Position numbers and translations under genes: made by a program
NCBI GenBank assembly: GCA_019116365.1
Contig: DXBT01000007.1
Location: 1 to 64,000 of the forward strand
Source of the DNA: Barnesiella merdipullorum
GTDB taxonomy: Bacteria; Bacteroidota; Bacteroidia; Bacteroidales; Barnesiellaceae
Length of the DNA: 64,000 bases
Reading direction: 5' to 3'
The notes under the pieces: generated by a model
Told to the model about the DNA's origin: nothing
Seen by the model: only the letters and a program-made list of their open reading frames with translations
Database searches by the model: none
Shown here: positions 32,332 to 39,462 of the stretch, in pieces
Layout: every line of letters begins with the position of its first letter
How positions within the stretch are numbered: position 1 is the stretch's first letter

Positions 32332-35300
32332 ATGAAAAAGATCTTTTTGTTGCTAGGGTGTCTGCTGTCTCTTTATGCAGGTGCCGCAGTGATTCCTGTA
32401 CAGGAATCGGGATCCATATCCGATGCGATAGGAGAGGCCTCGCCAGGCGATATCGTCGAGTTGGCATCGGGTACCTATGTCGAAAATGTCACGATTGATA
32501 AAGCGCTCACGCTACGCGCGGCCGAGGGTGCCGAGCCGGTTCTCCAAGGGCGCGTGTCGGTGCAGGCCGGAGCCACTATCTCGGGCATCGAGTTCGACGG
32601 TAATGGCGAGGTGGCCGATGCCATCCGCATCGACGATACCGTGGACGGGTCGCCGGTGTCGATTACCGGCTGTACGATACAAGGTTATACCAACCGATTC
32701 CTGTATGTGTCGTTGTCGATGAAAATAGAGACACTCACGGTCGATGACTGTATCTTTATCGGGGCCGACAACAGTACCGAAAACAAGGCGCTGTATATCT
32801 CCAATGCACCGGCTCAGGTAGGGACCGTGCGGGTGAGCAACTCGACCTTCTTCAATTTCAATACGGGCAGCAACTACTTCTTCCGCATCAATTGCGGCGA
32901 CGAGTTGGTGCTCACGCCGGTTGTCGAGATAGACCACTGCACGTTCTACAACTGTTTCGATCGCCGCGGGGTCTATCTGTTCAACGCCGGGCGTTCGACC
33001 ATCAAGAACTCCATTTCGGCCTTCTCGGAGCGCAAGGACGATACCAAGAGCTTTACCGCCTATGGCGACGAGAGCCTCATTACAAACGTCATCTCGTATA
33101 ATGTCGATCTCTACGGCAGTGCCCGACAGGAGAACGTAATTTCGCAGAATCCGCTTTTTGTCGATGCCGCCAACGGGAATTTCCAGCTTTACAAGAACTC
33201 TCCCGCAGTGGGTGCCGGCGACGATGGCAGCAACCTGGGCGATCCGCGTTGGGGTGTATCGACCGAGGATGCTCCAGTGGGCGACCTGCCCTATGAGTGT
33301 TTCAAGGAGCCATACAGCATGTCGCCTACGACTCACTCGGTGCGTATCCTGTGGCAGACGCTCGACTCGAATCCCTCGGGCACGGTCTATTATGGTACCA
33401 CGCCCGACCTGGGACAGCAGGTGACGGCCGAGACCGGATGGAATGTCGAGGGTGAGGGGTTTGTTCATATAATTGAACTGACCGGGCTCGACCCCTTTAC
33501 CGAGTATTACTATCAGGTGGGCGACGAGGTGCGTCGTTATGACAAGATGTGCCGGGCCAAGACGGCTCCCGAGAAGGGTACCGACTTCCGTCTGGTGGCC
33601 TTCAGCGATGTGCACGACAACGACGAGGGTATCTGGCAGCACTCGGCTCCCATCATGCTCGAGACCAATCCCGATATGTGGCTGACGATTGGCGACCTGG
33701 TGACCAAGGGCGACTCGCGGGTGTGGAACTCGTCGTTCTTTATTCCCGGCGAACCCATGCTCACGGCCAAGACGTTGACCTCGATTATCGGCAATCACGA
33801 AACGATGGACAAGACCGACGAGAACGGGCCTACTACCTACTACGACTATTTCTCGCTCCCGTCGCACGGGTTCATCGATACCGACGAGCGCATCGACCCC
33901 CGGGGCGAGGCCTACTTCGCTCTCGATTATGGCGATGTGAAGATAATCGGCTGCAACTGGAACGAGGGGAAAGACGACCCGTCGTTTGCCACCGGTTCGA
34001 AACAGCTCACCTGGCTCGACGAGCAGCTGACTGCCGCCGACAACAAGTGGATATTTATCTTTGCTCATGTCAATGTCTATTCGACCAGTTACCACGGACA
34101 GTGGTCGGCCAGCCAAAAGGAGTATATTGCTCCGTTGCTCGAGAAGCATGCCCTGGCCGGGAAACACATTCTGGTATTCGGGGCCGACGAACACAACTTC
34201 GAGCACCTCTACAAGGCTGGTGTACACTACCTGAGACCGGGTGCCATGAACGGTACCAACCGCGACCAGTACAACATGGCCGACCTGCCTTATAGCCTCA
34301 TGTTCAACAAGATTGCCGGCTTCTCGACCATCGATGTTTCGGAGAACGGCGAGAAGGTGACCCTGATAGCCCGCGATCGGGATGGAAAGGAGTTCTACTC
34401 CTATGTCTTTACCCGCGACGGACTGAAACCGAGCCTTTACATTACCGAACCCAATGGCAACAACGATCCGGTGACCGACAACGTCACCATTTGCTGGAGC
34501 TGCTTCGACCCGCAGGGTACGGCCAAAATCAACCTTTACTATTCGACCGACAGTATCAACGGTACCCCTATTGCTACCGATCTGTCGAGCGATGTGCAGA
34601 CCATCTCCTCATACGACTGGAACGTGCGGTATCTGCAACCCAAAGGTGATTATTGGATTTACGGTACAATCGACGATGGCGTGCACGAGCCGGTGCGGTC
34701 GTATGCCAAGGGACGGCTGACGATTGTAGAGGATACGGTACCTCCTCCTGCACCGAGTGATTTCTCCGGGAGTTTTGCCGATGGCAGCATCGTGCTCTCC
34801 TGGAAAAATCCGGTGTATGAGATTCCGGTAAGCGAGGTAATCGACGATTTCGAGTCGGGCATCTCGGCTGCCGAAGGTGTGGGCGAGAGTGGGGGTAGCG
34901 GTACCCTCGAGCAGGTCGATGGCCATGAGGGCAAGGCGTTGCAGATGAACTACGATATTGCCGAGGCATGGGGCGAGTATGCGGCCGTGTTGACTTTTGA
35001 CAAGGCCCGTAGTTTTGCCAACTCGCCTTATCTGGAGTTTTGGTACAAGGGCGACGGCTCGAGCCGTATGTTGCGCCTTATCGTGAAAGACGACTACGAC
35101 CTCGACGGTAATGCCGATGACTGGTGGTACAACGAGTCGCTGCCTCTCTCATCGACCGAGTGGCAGAAGGCCAAACTTGATATCCGCACGTTCGAGCCCT
35201 TCAGTTGGCACCCCAATGCTCACACGGCTTGCGATGCCACGCGGGTTATCTCGTTGCACTTTGTAGTGCCCAGCGGAACTCCGTGCAGCGGGGGTGTGCT

Positions 35301-35808
35301 CACGCTCGACGAGATTGTCATGACGGGGCTCATCTATCCGGCTCCCGACTTCGAGGCGACGACCATTGTGCGCCGTACCGACCGCTTTGCCCTCAACGAG
35401 AAAGACGGCGAGGTGGTCTATGACGGGGCTGGCGAGACCTGCACAGATACTAATCTGGAGAAGGCTACCTACTACTATGCGGCTTTTTCGCGCGATGACC
35501 TGCAGAACTATTCGCCGTTTACCGAGTCGGCCTCGTGGCAGTATGACGTGACGGTAGGTATTGAGGAGAATCGGGCGGGGACGTTTGTCGTTTCGCCCAA
35601 TCCGGCCGACGACTATGTGACCATTACCCGTCCCGGGAATGATACCGCCCAGGTGTCGATACGCAATGCCAGCGGGGCTGTGGTTATGACCCGGCAGATA
35701 GACAGCAGGGTTGCCCGCGTCGATGTGGATGGACTGTCATCGGGAGTCTATTTGCTTTCGGTGCAATCGGATGGAAAATTGTATAGCCAGAAATTGGTGA
35801 AGCAATAG
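32332..35808 (+). CDS. T9SS-exported beta-helix plus calcineurin-like phosphoesterase protein
   Basis: 1158 residues. Domains in order: signal peptide (MKKIFLLLGCLLSLYAGA); parallel beta-helix about 25-320 (ELASGTYVENVTIDKALTLRA, ISGIEFDGNG); an Fn3-like purple-acid-phosphatase N-domain about 330-430 (SVRILWQTLDSNPSGTVYYG); metallophosphoesterase about 435-660 with the metal motifs AFSDVHDND, GDLVTKGD, GNHE, FAHVN and GADEHNFEH; beta-domains about 690-1070; and a type IX sorting domain from about FVVSPNPADDYVTI to the end. Start: ATG 32332 begins the signal peptide; ATG 32326 is possible. Exported phosphatase that may dephosphorylate glycan substituents; last gene of the operon. Confidence 0.8.
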   Translation: MKKIFLLLGCLLSLYAGAAVIPVQESGSISDAIGEASPGDIVELASGTYVENVTIDKALTLRAAEGAEPVLQGRVSVQAGATISGIEFDGNGEVADAIRIDDTVDGSPVSITGCTIQGYTNRFLYVSLSMKIETLTVDDCIFIGADNSTENKALYISNAPAQVGTVRVSNSTFFNFNTGSNYFFRINCGDELVLTPVVEIDHCTFYNCFDRRGVYLFNAGRSTIKNSISAFSERKDDTKSFTAYGDESLITNVISYNVDLYGSARQENVISQNPLFVDAANGNFQLYKNSPAVGAGDDGSNLGDPRWGVSTEDAPVGDLPYECFKEPYSMSPTTHSVRILWQTLDSNPSGTVYYGTTPDLGQQVTAETGWNVEGEGFVHIIELTGLDPFTEYYYQVGDEVRRYDKMCRAKTAPEKGTDFRLVAFSDVHDNDEGIWQHSAPIMLETNPDMWLTIGDLVTKGDSRVWNSSFFIPGEPMLTAKTLTSIIGNHETMDKTDENGPTTYYDYFSLPSHGFIDTDERIDPRGEAYFALDYGDVKIIGCNWNEGKDDPSFATGSKQLTWLDEQLTAADNKWIFIFAHVNVYSTSYHGQWSASQKEYIAPLLEKHALAGKHILVFGADEHNFEHLYKAGVHYLRPGAMNGTNRDQYNMADLPYSLMFNKIAGFSTIDVSENGEKVTLIARDRDGKEFYSYVFTRDGLKPSLYITEPNGNNDPVTDNVTICWSCFDPQGTAKINLYYSTDSINGTPIATDLSSDVQTISSYDWNVRYLQPKGDYWIYGTIDDGVHEPVRSYAKGRLTIVEDTVPPPAPSDFSGSFADGSIVLSWKNPVYEIPVSEVIDDFESGISAAEGVGESGGSGTLEQVDGHEGKALQMNYDIAEAWGEYAAVLTFDKARSFANSPYLEFWYKGDGSSRMLRLIVKDDYDLDGNADDWWYNESLPLSSTEWQKAKLDIRTFEPFSWHPNAHTACDATRVISLHFVVPSGTPCSGGVLTLDEIVMTGLIYPAPDFEATTIVRRTDRFALNEKDGEVVYDGAGETCTDTNLEKATYYYAAFSRDDLQNYSPFTESASWQYDVTVGIEENRAGTFVVSPNPADDYVTITRPGNDTAQVSIRNASGAVVMTRQIDSRVARVDVDGLSSGVYLLSVQSDGKLYSQKLVKQ

Positions 35809-35835
35809 ATGATAAAACGGGGTTAATAAAAAGGG

Positions 35836-35879
35836 AGTCCGGCAGGCTATCGGGGAAACGATATCTGTCGGACTTTTTT
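35836..35879 (+). terminator. Terminator of the large glycan operon
   Basis: AGTCCGGCAG (35836-35845) pairs with CTGTCGGACT (35865-35874) with inner TATCG/CGATA, then TTTTTT. Confidence 0.8.
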
Positions 35880-35915
35880 GTGGGGTATGCGTAAGCGAGA
35901 AATTTCTCTTTCGTC

Positions 35916-36581
35916 TTATTTGAGGTAGGGGAGCAGAACCTCGCGCCACACCAGGTAGGCGTCGCCCATCAGGTGCAGCCCGTCGTTGGTATAGGTGGGG
36001 TTGAGATCGGTCGAGCCGGGAGCCGTGAGGTGCGAATAGAGGTCGATATAGGTGCACTGCTCGGCTTGGGCCAGTTGCTTGAGCCGCTGGTTTATCTCGA
36101 TGATTTGCGGTGCCTTGCCCACAATCTTGCGATACTGCCCGAAGGAGTCGTTGGTGGGCAGCATGCTCTGTATGTAGAGCTGTGTGGTGGGGCTGTCGTG
36201 GCGTATCTTTCGCACGATGCGGGCGATGTTGCCCACGATGCTGTCGGTCGATAGGTCGTGCGACACGTCGTTGATGCCGATCATCAGGAATATCTTGGCC
36301 GGCTTGCCCTCGACAATAGGGGCCAGGCGTTCATACACGCCCATCGACACGTCCGACCCGATACCCCGGTTCTTGATGTTGGGGTTGCCGAACAGCTCGT
36401 GCCACTCGCAGTTGTCGGTGATGCTGTTGCCCAGAAAGATGATGTCGTCGCTGTCGATGGGCAACTTCTCGAACAAACTGGTGCGCTGGTAATAATAGAG
36501 GTTGTTGTGATAGACCTCTTGGGCCAGCGAGGCAATCGTGGCCAGTATCGGCAGCAGCAGAAGGATAGAGACTCTTTTCAT
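35916..36581 (-). CDS. Exported SGNH/GDSL hydrolase
   Basis: 221 residues. Signal peptide to about residue 20 (MKRVSILLLLPILATIASLA). SGNH blocks: IIFLGNSITDN (block I, Ser53), RGIGSD (block II Gly), LMIGINDVSHD (block III Asn), and TNDGLHLMGDAYLVW (block V Asp and His). Relatives are esterases that remove acetyl or other acyl groups from carbohydrates and lipids. As the last gene of the peptidoglycan-salvage operon, 14 bp after murQ, a role in removing O-acetyl groups from muramic acid or another sugar is plausible but unproven. Confidence 0.82.
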   Translation of the reverse strand: MKRVSILLLLPILATIASLAQEVYHNNLYYYQRTSLFEKLPIDSDDIIFLGNSITDNCEWHELFGNPNIKNRGIGSDVSMGVYERLAPIVEGKPAKIFLMIGINDVSHDLSTDSIVGNIARIVRKIRHDSPTTQLYIQSMLPTNDSFGQYRKIVGKAPQIIEINQRLKQLAQAEQCTYIDLYSHLTAPGSTDLNPTYTNDGLHLMGDAYLVWREVLLPYLK

Positions 36582-36595
36582 GGCGTTTCGAGGGT

Positions 36596-37429
36596 TTATT
36601 TTTGTGAGTCGGGATTCTCGGCATGGTAGGCGTCGATGGCTTTCTTGACCGAGCCGTGCAGGAGCAGCAGTCGTTTGGCGTGCTCGTAGTCCATGCCCAA
36701 CTCTTCGGAGACCATGCGGGTGCCCCGATCGACCAGTTTCTGGTTGGAGAGTTGCATGTTGACCATGCGGTTGCCTTTGACCCGTCCCAACTGTATCATG
36801 ACCGAGGTGGTAATCATGTTGAGAATCATCTTTTGCCCCGTACCCGATTTCATGCGTGAGCTGCCGGTCACATACTCGGGGCCCACAATCATCTCGATGG
36901 GCACGTCGGCCTCGTGCGAGATGGGCGAGTCGGGGTTGCTCGAGATGGAGCCGGTGAGGATGCCGTGCTCGCGGGCAGCCCGCAGGGCGCCTATCACATA
37001 GGGAGTGGTACCCGAGGCGGCGATGCCGATAACGGTATCTTTGGTGTTGATGTGGTGTTCTTGCAACTCTTCCCAGCCGCGGTTCATATCGTCCTCGGCA
37101 TTCTCTACCGGGTTGCGCAGGGCGGTGTCGCCGCCGGCAATGAGCCCGATGACCAGCGTGGGAGGCATACCGAACGTGGGGGGAATCTCCGAAGCGTCGA
37201 GTACACCCAGGCGGCCGCTGGTGCCGGCACCCATGTAGAAGATGCGTCCGCCCTGTCTCATGCGGGGCACGATTTGGGTGACGAGTTTCTCGATTTGGGG
37301 AATGGCCTTCTTCACGGCCAAAGCCACCTTTTGGTCTTCGGTATTGATCTCTTCCAGAATCTCATGTACCGATTTTTGTTCGAGGTTGTCGTATAGAGAC
37401 GGTTGCTCGGTGATTTTCACGAATGACAT
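36596..37429 (-). CDS. murQ: N-acetylmuramic acid 6-phosphate etherase
   Basis: 277 residues, cytoplasmic. The MurQ signature is complete: GGRIFYMGAGTSGRLGVLDA followed by SEIPPTFG, then GIAASGTTPYVIGALR with the SIS-fold sugar-phosphate site, and PEYVTGSSRMKSGTGQKMIL. MurQ cleaves the lactyl ether of MurNAc-6-phosphate to GlcNAc-6-phosphate and D-lactate. The catalytic Glu equivalent is in the NAEDDMNR-containing region (about residue 108-115). Slightly shorter than E. coli MurQ (about 298). The MurNAc kinase gene lies 12 bp upstream, then the MurT-like transporter, matching the murTKQ cluster of Tannerella forsythia. The released D-lactate may feed the flavoprotein at 39463-42261. Confidence 0.95.
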   Translation of the reverse strand: MSFVKITEQPSLYDNLEQKSVHEILEEINTEDQKVALAVKKAIPQIEKLVTQIVPRMRQGGRIFYMGAGTSGRLGVLDASEIPPTFGMPPTLVIGLIAGGDTALRNPVENAEDDMNRGWEELQEHHINTKDTVIGIAASGTTPYVIGALRAAREHGILTGSISSNPDSPISHEADVPIEMIVGPEYVTGSSRMKSGTGQKMILNMITTSVMIQLGRVKGNRMVNMQLSNQKLVDRGTRMVSEELGMDYEHAKRLLLLHGSVKKAIDAYHAENPDSQK

Positions 37430-37441
37430 AGTGACTGCGTT

Positions 37442-38281
37442 TTATAGGTTTGAATGATATGCGACAAGACCCTCCATGGGGCTTTTGATAATTGTGCCCA
37501 GCTCTATCTGCAAGGCGTTGGCGGCCTCTTCGAGCACCTCTTTGTAGTAGTAGGCGATGGAGCCGATGAAGTGCACCTTCACATTCTTGTAGTCATACTG
37601 CATGACGTTGCGGGTAAAGAAGCTCTTGAAGCCGTTGAGCACGATGCGATGGATGCAGGGCTCTTCAATATTCTCGAGGAGGAAGGGCGACACCGAGGCG
37701 AGGAACCGGTTGGGGAAGGGCTTCTTATAGACTTTGTCGAGAATCTCTTTGGGGGTGAGGTCGAAACGTTTGAAGAACTTCTCCTTCAGCTCGGGAGTGA
37801 GTTGGTTTTTGAGGCAGTCGCCCACCAGCAGTTTGCCCAGTACGGCGCCGCTGCCTTCGTCGCCGAGTATGTAGCCCAGCGGCGAGATGTTGTTGACAAT
37901 CTCCTTGCCGTCGTAGTAGCACGAGTTGGAGCCGGTGCCCATGATGCAGGCGATGCCGGGTTGGTGGCCGCAGAGGCTGCGGGCGGCGGCCAGCAGATCG
38001 CTGCCAATCTCGATATGAGCGCCGGTAATGTGGCGGGCAATGGCCTGCTCGACGATAGCATTTTTCTCGGGGAAGGCGCAACCGGCACCATAGAAATAGA
38101 CGGCATCGATCTTCATCCCCTCGAGGTGAGGCATGAGTTTGTCTTTTACAACGAGGCTTATCTCCTCTTCGGTTTGGAAAAACGGATTTGTTCCCTCGGT
38201 AGTAATTCGCTTGACGGGTGTTCCCTGGTTTACTACACACCAGTCGGTCTTGGTAGAACCGCTATCTGCTATAATAATCAT
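37442..38281 (-). CDS. murK: BadF/BadG-family amino-sugar kinase, probable MurNAc kinase MurK
   Basis: 279 residues of the ASKHA fold: phosphate-1 motif IADSGSTKTDWCVV at the start, TEGTNPFFQT, the sugar-binding FYGAGCAF and SDLLAAARSL, phosphate-2 GTGSNSCYYDG, and GYILGDEGSGAVLGKLL as the adenosine motif. The family holds GlcNAc kinases, and in Tannerella a MurNAc kinase lies beside murQ. Its position, overlapping the murT-like gene by 4 nt and 12 nt before murQ, makes MurNAc the preferred substrate. A paralogue of the same length lies at 54231-55070, so specificity could be divided between the two. Confidence 0.85.
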   Translation of the reverse strand: MIIIADSGSTKTDWCVVNQGTPVKRITTEGTNPFFQTEEEISLVVKDKLMPHLEGMKIDAVYFYGAGCAFPEKNAIVEQAIARHITGAHIEIGSDLLAAARSLCGHQPGIACIMGTGSNSCYYDGKEIVNNISPLGYILGDEGSGAVLGKLLVGDCLKNQLTPELKEKFFKRFDLTPKEILDKVYKKPFPNRFLASVSPFLLENIEEPCIHRIVLNGFKSFFTRNVMQYDYKNVKVHFIGSIAYYYKEVLEEAANALQIELGTIIKSPMEGLVAYHSNL

Positions 38282-39450
38282 ATCTTTATATATATTTTCT
38301 TTTTATACAAAACATATCCTACGAGCCAGTTGACCCCGATAAAGAGGAGGGCGAAGATGAGCGAGGCGAAAGTCTCGTCGCCCAGCAGGGGCACGAGCCA
38401 CTCGTTGTAGATGACCCCTTTCAGGGTCATGGCCGTGCCGGCATAGGTCACATAGATGTTGCCCAGGAGCAGGCTCAATACCCCGCCCAATACATACATG
38501 AACAGGGGGTTGATACCGAAGGCTTCGAAGAAGCGGCTCCATCTCTTGTATCCCTCGATATCGATAATCCAGATGAGCAGGGCCAGTGCGCTGGCGGCCA
38601 GTCCGCAGGTGGTGAGGACAAAGGTGGGCGACCATATCTTTTTGCTGATGGGGCAGCCATACTCGAGCAACAGCCCGGCAAAGGTGAGTATGGTGCCGGC
38701 AATAAAGAGGTTTTGCATGCGTGTGGCATTGTCTTTGGTGCGCATGATGAGCCCGCCGCAGAAGACGCCTATCAGCACGTGGCATATCGACGGTATGGTG
38801 CTGAGCAGTCCCTCGGGGTCGAAGGCCAGCCCGCTGTCGTGGTACATGTGGTCGGGGCCCAGTACGGCGCGGTCGATGACCGAGATGATGTTCTCTTCGG
38901 AGAACTCGAATCCTCGACCCGTGGCCAATATCACAAAGTAGGCCAGCAGGGTGACGATGACGATATGCGGTATGTATTTGTGCTTCACAAGCAGGGCCAC
39001 GAGAGCGGCCACGCCATAGCAGATGGCCAGTCGCGGCATCACACCCAGGATGCGCAGGTGGTTGAAGTTTGCCATCGAGCGGCCTAACCGTTCGAGCCAC
39101 GGCAGGGACTCCTCGCCCAACTGGTGGTAGGTGCGCATGGTCAGCCCCAGCCAGGCGATGGCCAGACCGATGGCAAAGATGATGACCGTGCGCCGTATGA
39201 TTTTCCAGGCAACCGGTTTCGAGAGCCGGAAATCGAATTTCCGTAGCGACATGTAGGTCGATATTCCCATGATGAACATGAAGAAGGGAAAGACGAGGTC
39301 GGTAGGGGTGAGCCCTATCCACTCGGCGTGTTCCAGCGGGGCATAGATGTGCCCCCAAGAGCCGGGATTATTGACCATAATCATGCCGGCTATGGTGATG
39401 CCTCGCAGGATGTCGAGCGAAAGGAGTCGGTTGCTGGGTGGTTTGTTCAT
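38278..39450 (-). CDS. MurT-like inner-membrane MurNAc transporter (COG4299/DUF5009 family)
   Basis: 390 residues, about ten to eleven membrane helices. N-terminal RLLSLDILRGITIAGMIMVNNPGSW and PTDLVFPFFMFIMGIS are typical of the COG4299 family, which includes heparan-glucosaminide acetyltransferase-like proteins. The Tannerella forsythia member MurT is reported as a MurNAc transporter and lies in the same order as here, murT-murK-murQ. The GKxxGYKRW-like loop and EAFGINPLFMYVLGG near the C-terminus are conserved. An acyltransferase function is the alternative; the locus context favours transport. ATG 39450; the stop overlaps the start of murK by 4 nt. Confidence 0.8.
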   Translation of the reverse strand: MNKPPSNRLLSLDILRGITIAGMIMVNNPGSWGHIYAPLEHAEWIGLTPTDLVFPFFMFIMGISTYMSLRKFDFRLSKPVAWKIIRRTVIIFAIGLAIAWLGLTMRTYHQLGEESLPWLERLGRSMANFNHLRILGVMPRLAICYGVAALVALLVKHKYIPHIVIVTLLAYFVILATGRGFEFSEENIISVIDRAVLGPDHMYHDSGLAFDPEGLLSTIPSICHVLIGVFCGGLIMRTKDNATRMQNLFIAGTILTFAGLLLEYGCPISKKIWSPTFVLTTCGLAASALALLIWIIDIEGYKRWSRFFEAFGINPLFMYVLGGVLSLLLGNIYVTYAGTAMTLKGVIYNEWLVPLLGDETFASLIFALLFIGVNWLVGYVLYKKKIYIKI

Positions 39451-39462
39451 GGTATCGTGACT

